Below, one piece after another: positions 28,237-36,469 of a stretch of DNA of 64,000 nucleotides. Source of the stretch: Anaerospora hongkongensis. Its GTDB lineage: Bacteria; Bacillota; Negativicutes; Sporomusales; DSM-15969. The first letter of the stretch is position 1; every line of letters begins with the position of its first letter. The translations under genes were made by a program, and so were the position numbers. The DNA is taken from the NCBI RefSeq assembly GCF_004339805.1, contig NZ_SLUI01000007.1:205061-269060 (forward strand). Reading direction: 5' to 3'. The notes under the pieces were generated by a model. That model did not search any database, was not told the DNA's origin, and worked only from the letters and a program-made list of their open reading frames with translations.

Positions 28237-29237
28237 AAAACAGTACGTATTATTACCTGATTCTGGCAGTGGCGCCGGTTTTATTTATTGGCGTAATTGT
28301 GCTGTCGGTTTTTTGCGGTGTAAAAACAATCAGTCCGGAAATGGTTGTTTCCGCATTCCTGGATTTCAATCCCGCGAATGTTGATCATCAGATTATTATG
28401 AGTTCCCGTCTGCCCCGGGCCTTAGGAGCTTTGCTTATCGGCGGTGCCTTGGCCGTTTCAGGCGCATTGATGCAGGGGGTTACCCGAAACTACCTGGCAT
28501 CGCCGGGCTTAATGGGGATCAGTGACGGCTCAGCACTGGCGGTTACCGTAAGTATGCTTATACTCCCTGATGCTACACTTACGGAAAGAATGCTCTACTC
28601 TTTTGGTGGATCAGGACTTGGTGCCGGTTTGGTTTTTGGCTTTGGGGCAGTTGTTCCCCGGGGGCTGTCTCCTGTTCGGCTAGCAATTTTAGGTGCAGTC
28701 GTCGGCACTTTTTTAAGCAGTATGGCAGCTGTGCTGGCACTGTATTTTCAAATTTCCCAGGATATCAGTTTCTGGTACAACGCACGTCTTCACCAAATGA
28801 ATGCGGAGCATCTGCACCTTGCCGGCGGAATGATTCTGGGTGGCATGGCAGCAGCCTGGTGGCTGGCACGGTCTGTTACTGTTCTTGCTCTGGGCGAAGA
28901 AGTAGCGGTCAGTCTGGGGCAAAGAACCGGGAGAGTCAAAATTGCTGTAGCTGCCGTTGTTATGCTGCTAACCGGTGCGGCAGTTGCCTTAGCAGGAAAA
29001 ATAGTCTTTGTTGGTTTGATTATTCCTCATATAGCCCGCTATTTGGTTGGCGTGGATTATAAATGGGTTATACCCTGTTCCGGCGTGCTGGGCGCAGTAT
29101 TTTTGGCCTTAGCCGATGTTGGCAGCCGATTTTTAAATTATCCCTTTGAGACGCCGGTAGGAGTCATTACGTCGCTGATCGGCGTGCCGTTCTTTCTCTA
29201 TCTGGCACGGACAAGAGGTGGCAATAAAAATGGTTAA
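28233..29237 (+). CDS. FecCD-family siderophore permease 1
   Basis: 334-aa polytopic protein of the FecCD family: SSRLPRALGALLIGGALAVSG, LMQGVTRNYLASPGLMGI and GLIIPHIARYLVG are the usual signatures, ten helices expected. Pairs with the next permease to form the heterodimeric channel. Coupled to its neighbours by overlaps at both ends. Confidence 0.94.
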   Translation: MKNSTYYYLILAVAPVLFIGVIVLSVFCGVKTISPEMVVSAFLDFNPANVDHQIIMSSRLPRALGALLIGGALAVSGALMQGVTRNYLASPGLMGISDGSALAVTVSMLILPDATLTERMLYSFGGSGLGAGLVFGFGAVVPRGLSPVRLAILGAVVGTFLSSMAAVLALYFQISQDISFWYNARLHQMNAEHLHLAGGMILGGMAAAWWLARSVTVLALGEEVAVSLGQRTGRVKIAVAAVVMLLTGAAVALAGKIVFVGLIIPHIARYLVGVDYKWVIPCSGVLGAVFLALADVGSRFLNYPFETPVGVITSLIGVPFFLYLARTRGGNKNG

Positions 29238-30249
29238 CACAGACCGTCAATATAGGACTGTTATTACCGTGTCATTATGCTTATTAGCTATAGTCATGTA
29301 TTTCAGTTTAACTTATGGAATATTTTCGATCACTGTTTCTGATGTGGTTACCACCTTGCTTAGAATTGATCCTGTTAGAGAATATGATTTGCTGTTGTTT
29401 GATTTTCGGCTGCCCCGTATTATTATTGCCGGTCTGGTAGGGGCCGGTTTAGGAATGTCTGGCGTTGTCCTCCAGGGGATTTCCCGCAATGGTCTTGCCG
29501 ATCCCGGGATTTTAGGGATTAATGCAGGTGCCGGTTTGGGGATTGTTTGTTTCCTCTTTTTTGTCCAGGGAAGCTTTACCGGCATAAGCTGGCTGTCTGC
29601 GCTGGCTATGCCCCTTTATGGCCTGGCAGGCGGGTTGGGGGCAATGCTGCTGGTATGGCTGTTCTCCTGGGAGAGTGGCAGACTGAATTCGGAACGCTTC
29701 CTGTTAACGGGAATTGCGGTTAGTGCAGGCTTGAGTTCAATCTCCTTATACTTAACCTTAAAAATGAATCCTGCTGATTTTCACATGGTGGCAGTGTGGC
29801 ATACCGGCAGTATCTGGAATGCAAACTGGCAATTTATAGCAGCTTCCATACCATGGTTTATTCTGCTGGTGCCTGTGTTGATACACAAGGCATCAGTGCT
29901 GGACTTGTTTCAGCTGGAGACAAGCAGTGTGCGCAGTCTGGGAGTTGCCGTTGAACGAGAACAAATCATTTTATTGCTGGCCAGTACCGGCTTGATTGGT
30001 GCTTGTGTTGCTGTGGCAGGAAATATTAGCTTTGTGGGGCTCGTTATCCCCCATATTGCCAAACGGCTGGTAGGCATTCAACATCATCACGTTTTGCCTA
30101 CGGCGATGATCTTGGGAGTGGTTCTGGTCGTAGCGGCAGACTTTGTTGCAAAAAATTTGCTTGCTCCAGTGGAAATATCAGTCGGTATTGTGATTTCGCT
30201 GCTGGGAATCCCGTATTTTATTTATTTATTGTATAAAGCAAAAGCCTAA
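29230..30249 (+). CDS. FecCD-family siderophore permease 2
   Basis: 339 aa from the ATG after AGAGGTGGC; the first 8 bp overlap the previous gene. Family marks include DFRLPRIIIAGLVGAGLGMSG, VLQGISRNGLADPGILGI and GLVIPHIAKRLVG. It is the second membrane half of the transporter. Confidence 0.94.
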   Translation: MVNTDRQYRTVITVSLCLLAIVMYFSLTYGIFSITVSDVVTTLLRIDPVREYDLLLFDFRLPRIIIAGLVGAGLGMSGVVLQGISRNGLADPGILGINAGAGLGIVCFLFFVQGSFTGISWLSALAMPLYGLAGGLGAMLLVWLFSWESGRLNSERFLLTGIAVSAGLSSISLYLTLKMNPADFHMVAVWHTGSIWNANWQFIAASIPWFILLVPVLIHKASVLDLFQLETSSVRSLGVAVEREQIILLLASTGLIGACVAVAGNISFVGLVIPHIAKRLVGIQHHHVLPTAMILGVVLVVAADFVAKNLLAPVEISVGIVISLLGIPYFIYLLYKAKA

Positions 30250-30265
30250 TTGAAGGAGCAAGATA

Positions 30266-31072
30266 ATGGGAATAGTAACCACAAAAAAATTACAGGCAGG
30301 TTATGAAAAACGCGTTGTTTTTCAGGAAATCGACTTAGCTGTTCCAGCGGGAAAAATAACGACGATTATCGGCCCTAACGGTTGCGGCAAATCAACGCTG
30401 CTCAAAACAATGGGACGGATACTCAAGCCCCGGCAGGGAGCCGTGTATCTGAAAGGCCAGGAGTTGAGCCGCATGGATACAACCCGGATTGCCCGGGAAC
30501 TTGCGCTGCTGCCGCAAAATCCGGCGGCTCCGGGGGAGTTAAAAGTTGAGGAGTTGATAGCCTATGGCCGCTATCCTCACAGCCGCAGACTGCAGCAGCC
30601 TACGGCTGATGATCAGGCAATCATCGAGTGGGCCATGGAAATCACTCAGGTTGCGTCTTATCGCCAGCGAGAGATCGGACAATTGTCGGGCGGTGAACGT
30701 CAAAAGGTATGGCTGGCAATGGCTTTAGCTCAAAAGACGGAGATCCTTTTGCTTGATGAGCCAACAACCTATCTCGATATGTCTCATCAGCTGGAAGTGC
30801 TGAAAATTGTGGAACAGCTGAATTTGCACCACCACTGCACGATAGTGATGGTACTGCATGATATTAATCATGCTGCCCGCTTTTCGCACGAGATCGTGGC
30901 AATGCGAGCCGGAGCAATCATTGCTACGGGATCTCCGGCGCAAGTGATTACGCCGGAAGTACTGCGTAAGGTATTTCACATTGAGGCGAGAGTCCTGGTT
31001 GATGATATAAACGGTGCGCCTGTATGTTTTAGCTATGATACTCTTCCCAGAATTGTAAGCGTGGAACAATGA
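30266..31072 (+). CDS. Siderophore ABC transporter ATP-binding protein
   Basis: 268 aa. Walker A is GPNGCGKST, the signature LSGGERQKVW, Walker B LLLDEPTTYLD and the switch His in MVLHDINHA, all as in FecE/FhuC. Powers ferric-siderophore uptake by the permease pair. The ATGA at its end overlaps the esterase gene. Confidence 0.96.
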   Translation: MGIVTTKKLQAGYEKRVVFQEIDLAVPAGKITTIIGPNGCGKSTLLKTMGRILKPRQGAVYLKGQELSRMDTTRIARELALLPQNPAAPGELKVEELIAYGRYPHSRRLQQPTADDQAIIEWAMEITQVASYRQREIGQLSGGERQKVWLAMALAQKTEILLLDEPTTYLDMSHQLEVLKIVEQLNLHHHCTIVMVLHDINHAARFSHEIVAMRAGAIIATGSPAQVITPEVLRKVFHIEARVLVDDINGAPVCFSYDTLPRIVSVEQ

Positions 31073-31809
31073 CTGCAAGAATTGAAAAAACAGTAATTGG
31101 TACAAGGGATATTACCATATTTCTGCCGCCGGCTTATAATGTGAATCAAAAAGAATTTGCTGTTGTCTACATGCAAGATGGGGGAGAACTGGTATTTAAA
31201 CAAGTGGAGACCATTTCGAGGCTGATGGCCGGCGGTAAAATGGAGCAGCTTATTTTTGTCGGTATTGCCCCCGAGCAGCGCTTAGATGATTACACACCCT
31301 GGCCAGCGGTCGCACTTACAGAAAAATACCCGGATTTCGGCGGCAGAGGCCAACAGTATCTTGCTTTTGTGGTAAATGAAGTCAAGGCGTATGTGGAGAC
31401 AAAATACCGCACCCGTACCGGTCCTGAGCATACTGGAATCATTGGTGCGTCACTTGGCGGCTTGATTTCGCTTTATGCGCTTTATCTGTATCCTCAAGTT
31501 TTCGGCAAAGCTGGCTCTTTTTCGGGATCTTTCTGGTATGAAGGGTTTGTAGAGTATATAAACCAGCAGCCGTTACCGTATCAAAACAGCCGGATTTATC
31601 TGGATGTAGGCAGTCAGGAGGGAATAGGGAAGAAGACAGCGCAAAGGGAAATGCTTCACAAAACCAGTGAAGTATACCAAATATTGCTGAATCAGGGAAT
31701 AACTGCCGCAAACTGCAGGTATTCTATCAGTGCAGGTGATACACATGGCCAGCGTTGTTTCATGCGACGATTTCCGGCGGCTGTAAATTGGCTGTTTCCA
31801 ATGAAATAA
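31069..31809 (+). CDS. Alpha/beta-hydrolase esterase, probable siderophore hydrolase
   Basis: 246 aa of the Esterase-D/Fes-like family. The nucleophile elbow is GASLGG and a catalytic His lies in AGDTHGQRC near the C-terminus. Cytoplasmic (no signal peptide). Its place as the last gene of a Fur-box-preceded ferric-siderophore operon suggests hydrolysis of the imported siderophore (tri-lactone or ester type) to free iron, as Fes and BesA do. The siderophore itself is not known, and no biosynthesis genes are in the window. Confidence 0.85.
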   Translation: MTARIEKTVIGTRDITIFLPPAYNVNQKEFAVVYMQDGGELVFKQVETISRLMAGGKMEQLIFVGIAPEQRLDDYTPWPAVALTEKYPDFGGRGQQYLAFVVNEVKAYVETKYRTRTGPEHTGIIGASLGGLISLYALYLYPQVFGKAGSFSGSFWYEGFVEYINQQPLPYQNSRIYLDVGSQEGIGKKTAQREMLHKTSEVYQILLNQGITAANCRYSISAGDTHGQRCFMRRFPAAVNWLFPMK

Positions 31810-31841
31810 AAGAACCTGCGAATTTCGCAGGTTCTTTTTAG
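31808..31841. terminator. Bidirectional intrinsic terminator
   Basis: AAAAGAACCTGCGAA pairs with TTCGCAGGTTCTTTTT between the siderophore operon and the convergent HAD gene. Confidence 0.93.
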
Positions 31842-31848
31842 TACAGCG

Positions 31849-32562
31849 TTAACCTAAGCTGACTGGTGGCAGGGCAGCGGCAAATTGGTAGAAATCAGCA
31901 TAAGAGCCTCGGTAATCAGTAGTAAATTCACCGCCGCGATGAATGAGGTGATCCTCTAGTAAATAGGTTTTGATCCCTAATTTGCGGGCAGCCAGGTCTT
32001 CCTGTACATCATTGCCGACCATCAGGCAGTTTTCCGGTGTTTCATTAATAGTCGTCAGAACTTCCCGGAAATAAGCTGAGCTGGGCTTACAGTAGCAATT
32101 ATTTTCAAAAGAGGAAATGTAGGCAAAATCTTGTGCATCTAGTCCGGCCCAACGGATGCGGTGCAGATTGGCTTTTAGCGGAAAAATTGGGTTGGTTGCA
32201 ACAACAAGACGGTAATTCTTTTCCTTCAAAAGCCGTATTGTGTCGGCAATAAAGGGGTTTGGCGGCAATTTTTCCTGCAGGTTGAGAAAGGCAGAATCGT
32301 AAAAAGCAGCAAAGCGTTCAAGGTAGAGCGTGATATCTCCAGGAACGAGTTGGGCGAGATGTTCAATAAAGACGGCTTCATTTTTCCGTTCTTCCTGATT
32401 CTGTAGAACAGCAGCTGTAGCCGTAAGCACGTGATTGATCAGGCTTTTTCCGTCTATTATATCAGCAAAAAACATACTCAACTGCTTGCAATAGTCGCTG
32501 GTGAACTGTTCAATATCCATAGGAAGCAACGTTCCATCTAAATCAAATAAAATTGTTTTCAT
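31849..32562 (-). CDS. HAD-family phosphatase
   Basis: 237 aa from the ATG with AAGGAG upstream; a longer upstream extension has no ribosome site and crosses a terminator. HAD motif I is FDLDGTLLP, motif II the Thr/Ser in VVATNP, motif III Lys followed by the motif IV aspartates in MVGNDVQEDLAA. Helical cap between motifs I and II. Substrate unknown. Confidence 0.9.
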   Translation of the reverse strand: MKTILFDLDGTLLPMDIEQFTSDYCKQLSMFFADIIDGKSLINHVLTATAAVLQNQEERKNEAVFIEHLAQLVPGDITLYLERFAAFYDSAFLNLQEKLPPNPFIADTIRLLKEKNYRLVVATNPIFPLKANLHRIRWAGLDAQDFAYISSFENNCYCKPSSAYFREVLTTINETPENCLMVGNDVQEDLAARKLGIKTYLLEDHLIHRGGEFTTDYRGSYADFYQFAAALPPVSLG

Positions 32563-32660
32563 GGGATACTCCTTGTCCATTTTCGGATCGCTTAAGAATA
32601 CAAGAAAAATTGTACCAGCTGTCTTTGCAAAGCGCAACTGGTTGATAGAGGCGAACAGGC

Positions 32661-32694
32661 AAAAAGCTGGCAGATGGATGTCTGCCAGCTTTTC
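32661..32694 (-). terminator. Intrinsic terminator
   Basis: AAAAGCTGGCAGA pairs with TCTGCCAGCTTTT around a six-base loop, between two minus-strand genes. Confidence 0.88.
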
Positions 32695-32709
32695 TTGGTT
32701 AAATTGCAC

Positions 32710-32997
32710 TTACGGTCTTTTCGCAAAAGTACCTGCGCACCCAGAGTAGTCACCTTGCCTAATTGCAGTTAATTTTAAAACAGCAAAATTTTTTGCTTCT
32801 TCCAAATCAGCAAAAGTTAGTTTGCCACTCTTGACCCAGTATGAATAATACTCTAAATCCAGCTCTTTATAGGTGATGGCGACGGTAAAGCGGTCTTCTT
32901 CATGCTTTTCAAGAACAATAATACAGTCAGGCTGGTCACTGATCCACTCCCGCTTAATCATGCCCCAGTCTACTGTTTCCTTGTATTCATATTCCAT
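32710..32997 (-). CDS. Small protein of unknown function, 95 aa
   Basis: Starts at ATG 32997 after GAGGTG. The sequence alternates charged and aromatic residues (MEYEYKETVDWGMIKREW), with no membrane helix or known motif. I do not recognise it. It ends CAGTFAKRP and has its own downstream terminator, so it appears to be a real single-gene unit. Confidence 0.7.
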   Translation of the reverse strand: MEYEYKETVDWGMIKREWISDQPDCIIVLEKHEEDRFTVAITYKELDLEYYSYWVKSGKLTFADLEEAKNFAVLKLTAIRQGDYSGCAGTFAKRP

Positions 32998-33006
32998 ATT
33001 CAGCAC

Positions 33007-33307
33007 CTCACACCATCATTTTTGAAATTAGGTAAAAATTTTTAAAAGAAAGGTTCTGGTTGGGTTTTGATGTGTGCATATCTCCCTTCCTGTGTAATAG
33101 TATAAAAGTTCCCTATTAATGAACGGCTTCCTGCTATTAACAGATAATTAATTGATTATTACAAAAATATATAAAAAGAAAAAATATTAATTAATTATAA
33201 TTATCACTTGAAATCAATCTGATAATCTATTAGAATAAATATAAAGAAATAAGGAAATGTTTTCTGGTGATAATTTTTATTAATTACTCAAGAAGAGGGT
33301 GTGTTGT
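33007..33307. other. AT-rich intergenic stretch with one promoter
   Basis: About 300 bp without a gene, very AT-rich from 33120 on. A sigma-A-type promoter with TTGAAA at 33208-33213, a 17-bp spacer and TAGAAT at 33231-33236 lies 72 bp before the 37-residue ORF. Nothing else is recognised. Confidence 0.55.
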
Positions 33308-33421
33308 ATGGAAAATAGGAGTGAGGAGATTATTCAATTATCAGAAGAGGAGATTGCTGAGGTTTTCCGTGAAGCCAACCGGATTTTAAGCGAATTATTC
33401 CAGTCAGAAGAACTCGCATAG
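33308..33421 (+). CDS. Small acidic ORF, 37 aa
   Basis: An ATG 8 nt after AAGAGGG opens 37 codons, MENRSEEIIQLSEEEIAEVF to a TAG, giving a highly acidic, helix-prone peptide. It has a promoter 72 bp upstream and lies 130 bp before the PacL-like gene. No family is recognised; it is too short to be decisive, but ribosome site, promoter and context support translation. Confidence 0.55.
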   Translation: MENRSEEIIQLSEEEIAEVFREANRILSELFQSEELA

Positions 33422-33551
33422 TTTCGAATCAGCCAGATTAACGATGTTGCAGCATACAGGTACTTCGAATCAGAAGTAGCCTGTTTTTCTTTTTTGCACA
33501 TAAACAGATCACCGGTGGGTAAATTAAAACTAGTTTAAGGAGGTGCCTGTT

Positions 33552-33884
33552 ATGAATTATTTCCATTGGGGAGCACGAATGCTTGGGAAAAGCTCCCCAG
33601 CCTTGCTGCTGATTGGCGGTGCGGCTCTTGCCTTGTGTTCGCAGCCTGTTCGCAGGGGTTTGCATCGCCTGGCGGTGCAAACAACAAAGGGAATTTTAAT
33701 AGTTAATGATGAAGTGAAGAAACTTGCTGTTAAAATGAAAGAACAAAACGTTGATAACGAGAGCGCGGCAACGGATGGCGAGCTGCCAAATGAGCCGTAT
33801 CAATTGACGGGAAAACACAAAGTGCAAAACAGATCCGATAAAAGACAGATCGTAGCGCAAAAGATACGGAGTAAAGTCAATTAA
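33552..33884 (+). CDS. Single-TM PacL/DUF5132-like membrane protein
   Basis: 110 aa from the ATG 6 nt after AAGGAGGTG. One hydrophobic segment (about residues 15-33) is followed by a basic amphipathic stretch (QPVRRGLHRLAV), a helix and a polar tail. Topology matches small metal-ATPase partners: DUF5132-like proteins and mycobacterial PacL (DUF1490), which scaffold P-type efflux ATPases. It is in the same island as a P1B ATPase and its degenerate paralogue. No homology claim is possible by eye; the resemblance is topological. Confidence 0.65.
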   Translation: MNYFHWGARMLGKSSPALLLIGGAALALCSQPVRRGLHRLAVQTTKGILIVNDEVKKLAVKMKEQNVDNESAATDGELPNEPYQLTGKHKVQNRSDKRQIVAQKIRSKVN

Positions 33885-33899
33885 ATCTAATTGACTTTT
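33873..33899 (+). terminator. Intrinsic terminator after PacL-like gene
   Basis: AAAGTCAATT pairs with AATTGACTTT with a short loop; its 3' arm overlaps the -35 of the following riboswitch promoter. Confidence 0.75.
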
Positions 33900-33919
33900 C
33901 GAAAAAGATCTGATACAGT
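33891..33919 (+). promoter_or_regulatory. Promoter of the manganese-riboswitch transcript
   Basis: TTGACT (33891-33896), 17-bp spacer, TACAGT (33914-33919), about 20 bp before the riboswitch aptamer. Confidence 0.6.
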
Positions 33920-33937
33920 AACAGTAATTAAAGATTA

Positions 33938-34031
33938 CCCTAAAGGGGAGTAGCTAACAAGATAGAATCAACATACGGCCCGCGCCTGGTTCTATCGTTG
34001 GTCAAAATACCAATCAGCGAGACCTTTAGTA
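33938..34031 (+). ncRNA. yybP-ykoY manganese riboswitch aptamer
   Basis: The family landmarks are present in order: AAAGGGGAGTAGC at the 5' side, ATACGGCCCGCGCC in the middle, GGTCAAAATACC hairpin and CAGCGAGACCTTT closing the aptamer with the 5' AAAGG. Such RNAs sense Mn2+ and switch on exporters. The downstream gene is a TerC-family protein, a typical target. Confidence 0.92.
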
Positions 34032-34082
34032 TAGTGTTCTATACTAGAAGTGTCTCTTTTTATTTCCCCTATCAGTAGAGAC

Positions 34083-34120
34083 AAAACCTTCGGTATAGAA
34101 ATTATACCGAAGGTTTTTTA
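34083..34120 (+). terminator. Expression-platform terminator of the Mn riboswitch
   Basis: AAAACCTTCGGTATA pairs with TATACCGAAGGTTTT and is followed by T residues, 70 bp before the TerC start. Mn binding to the aptamer is expected to prevent its folding. Confidence 0.82.
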
Positions 34121-34188
34121 GTTGTATGCAGAGTGTGAATCAAGTGGAAATAGGACATTTTTACACAAAAAAGAAGGAGTGAATCAAA

Positions 34189-34866
34189 ATGGAATTTTTA
34201 TCAAATGAGTTTCTCTGGGCGTTAATTTCAATCGTTTTTATAGATTTGGTCTTGGCCGGCGATAACGCAATCGTCATTGGGATGGCTGCACGCAATCTCC
34301 CGGCTGAGCAGCAAAGGAAGGCTATCGTCTGGGGCACCGCTGGTGCTATTGCCATTCGCTTGCTTTCCACACTTGTGGTGGTATGGCTGCTGAAAATCCC
34401 CGCTCTGATGGTTGCAGGAGGAGTATTGCTGTTATGGATAGCCTTGAAACTGTTGATTGAAAAGAAAAATCATGAGGTTGGTGCCTCTGACAATCTTTTT
34501 AGTGCCGTAAAAACGATTGTAATTGCTGATGGAGTTATGGGGATTGATAATGTGATTGGCGTAGCTGGTCTGGCGCATGGGGATATGACCTTAATCATAA
34601 TCGGTGTGTTGATTACGATCCCGATTGTTATTTGGGGAAGTACAGCATTTATCAGCCTAATAGAACGTTATCCTGTTATTGTTTACCTGGGCGGAGCGAT
34701 CTTAGCCTGGACTGCAGGAGGCATGATTGCGGGAGACATCATCTTTGCCGACTATCTTGCCGGTATCCCTTATGCAAGTTATTTGCTTAGCAGTACTGCT
34801 GTTATCGGAGTTATGTTTATTGCCTGGAAATACAGAAACGGCATGGACAGGCAAGCGCTTTCCTAA
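34189..34866 (+). CDS. TerC-family membrane protein (probable Mn efflux or metalation)
   Basis: 225 aa with about seven membrane helices. The two acidic motifs, DLVLAGDNAIVIG near the N-terminus and IADGVMGIDNVIGVAG in the middle, are those of the TerC/YjbE family, whose members export Mn2+ or supply it to secreted enzymes. GAAGGAG precedes the ATG. Control by an upstream yybP-ykoY riboswitch indicates induction by manganese. It opens the metal island with P-type ATPase genes. Confidence 0.95.
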   Translation: MEFLSNEFLWALISIVFIDLVLAGDNAIVIGMAARNLPAEQQRKAIVWGTAGAIAIRLLSTLVVVWLLKIPALMVAGGVLLLWIALKLLIEKKNHEVGASDNLFSAVKTIVIADGVMGIDNVIGVAGLAHGDMTLIIIGVLITIPIVIWGSTAFISLIERYPVIVYLGGAILAWTAGGMIAGDIIFADYLAGIPYASYLLSSTAVIGVMFIAWKYRNGMDRQALS

Positions 34867-34885
34867 GTTCCGGTAGAAGCCGGAC

Positions 34886-36133
34886 TTAGGAAAGTGTACT
34901 ATCAGTCAATAAGCGCCGGGAATTTAGAATAACGGTTAAGGTGCTGGCATTGAGCAAAAGGCCGGCACCGACAGGCGATAAGCATTGCAAAGCTGCCAAT
35001 GCCATCCCTGCAGTATTAAACCATGTAGCCAGAACTGTATTTTGCCGGATAACCTCTCTCGTTTGCTGGCTCAGGTGAATGAGTTCAGCCATTTTCCCTG
35101 GATCATCTTCAACAATCACAATGTGAGCTGTATGCCCAGTATGGGTAAGCGCATTATGGCCCTGGACAATGATCAGTTGATCGGTATCATAAGTTATTTG
35201 TCCGGCAAGCTCAATTGCATGGACGTCTTTGATCAAAATACCCCGTCTGGCGGCTGTGGCCAGTGCTGCATCGAGAGCACTGCTGCGGGAGATAGCTGCT
35301 GTTACCGGGCAGCCTGCAACTAAGACGGCGAGACTGCTCATAATGTTCCGCTTGGCCAGGTAAACAATACCGGCAAGCAGTAAGGACAATAGCAGTCTGG
35401 CTTTATAAGGAAAGGGAGGGGTGCTATCTGGCAGCGGCTGACATATTCTGGCGGCAGGAGCAGAATGGGAATTGCTGCACCGCAGCAATTGTTTTATATG
35501 ACGGTCAGTATGGCGTTTGAGAGTTTGTCCGGAGAAATTTGTCATATAAACCAGCCAGAGGGCAGACAGACCGGCGATGCTTTCCCTCATGATCAGCAGG
35601 GGCAGTGTTATACCAAACAGGAGAAGCTCAGCATTGAGCTTTTTTTTCTTGGCCATGTTGTGGAAGCCGGACTGGAGCAATGGATATCCGCCAATAATGG
35701 TTGCAATGGCGGCCAGACTGACAATATATGGTGATGACGATAGGGAGGACTTTCCAAAAAGCAAGCGCTTGGTTAGCAAGGCTGCAAGAGCAGCCGCTGT
35801 TGCCAATGGATAGATGGCAGGCAGCAGATCGAAGGAAGCGGGAGCCTTGAATGCTGAGGCCTTAAGCGCCAAGAGGGATACGCTATGAACCGGATCAGCC
35901 GCTCGGGCAATTAACTGTTTAATATCCGGCAGGGTTAACAAATTCGGATGAAAATAGATCAGTGCTCGGCCTGTTAGTGGATTGGCTGTAACACTTCGGA
36001 TACCTCTCTCCTGTGCTAGACAAGTGATTACCCGGCAAGCCAGCAGACGGTTATTTTTAAGGCCTTTAATTGATATGCGCAACCGGCCGGGAATCAAAGT
36101 ATAGTCACTGCGTGTTATATCAGCTGCTGTCAA
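34886..36133 (-). CDS. Catalytic-domain-less P1B-ATPase paralogue
   Basis: 415 aa from a TTG 8 nt after AAGGAG; an ATG at 36202 without a ribosome site would add 23 residues. Order: HMA-like N domain (LRISIKGLKNNRLLACRV), then the membrane helices of a P1B ATPase. Side by side with the intact ATPase at 38075, the segment with TGE (A domain) is missing, CPC has become CPV (VAGCPVTAA), and DKTGT plus the N domain and the P core (GDGVND) are missing; the C-terminus keeps NASTLTVILNSRRLL. The uninterrupted frame suggests it is maintained, perhaps as a scaffold or regulatory partner. A pseudogene is the alternative. Confidence 0.8.
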   Translation of the reverse strand: MTAADITRSDYTLIPGRLRISIKGLKNNRLLACRVITCLAQERGIRSVTANPLTGRALIYFHPNLLTLPDIKQLIARAADPVHSVSLLALKASAFKAPASFDLLPAIYPLATAAALAALLTKRLLFGKSSLSSSPYIVSLAAIATIIGGYPLLQSGFHNMAKKKKLNAELLLFGITLPLLIMRESIAGLSALWLVYMTNFSGQTLKRHTDRHIKQLLRCSNSHSAPAARICQPLPDSTPPFPYKARLLLSLLLAGIVYLAKRNIMSSLAVLVAGCPVTAAISRSSALDAALATAARRGILIKDVHAIELAGQITYDTDQLIIVQGHNALTHTGHTAHIVIVEDDPGKMAELIHLSQQTREVIRQNTVLATWFNTAGMALAALQCLSPVGAGLLLNASTLTVILNSRRLLTDSTLS

Positions 36134-36213
36134 GGCGATTGCTCCTTCCCGGTCTGGTAGTTTAAATGCCAAACAGCAAGGAAAGAATCCCTGCTGCTTC
36201 ATGAGTCGATATG

Positions 36214-36447
36214 TTAGAACAGATTTAAGCGGGCCCAGGATACTCCTGCCAGCAAGTTATCTTTAGATGCTTTGCTTTTTTGTTTAATATAACCAAAAAA
36301 TTGTCCGAGAAATGTTTCCCAAATTTTTACTACTTCCGATTTCATTTGCGGGGACTGGCGCCGCAATTCAATACTTAAGTCAATTGCTTCAATCAATTGC
36401 TGATTGGCACTGTGAATTTTCTGACGTAATAGCTCAATGGTAGCCAC
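36214..36447 (-). CDS. Small helical protein in P-ATPase island, 77 aa
   Basis: GTG start 7 nt after AGGAGGA. 77 aa, helical and polar (MATIELLRQKIHSANQQLIE at the N-terminus), C-terminal aromatic-basic GVSWARLNLF. I do not recognise it. It lies between the DUF5132-like gene and the truncated ATPase paralogue on the same strand, so is probably co-transcribed. Confidence 0.65.
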   Translation of the reverse strand: MATIELLRQKIHSANQQLIEAIDLSIELRRQSPQMKSEVVKIWETFLGQFFGYIKQKSKASKDNLLAGVSWARLNLF

Positions 36448-36469
36448 GTAGGTCCTCCTAATGTAAGGC

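Noticed and set aside
34863-34892. Hairpin CCTAAGT...ACTTAGG as terminator of TerC
   Set aside because: Good stem but no T run, so I did not list it as a terminator; it may still end transcription in both directions.
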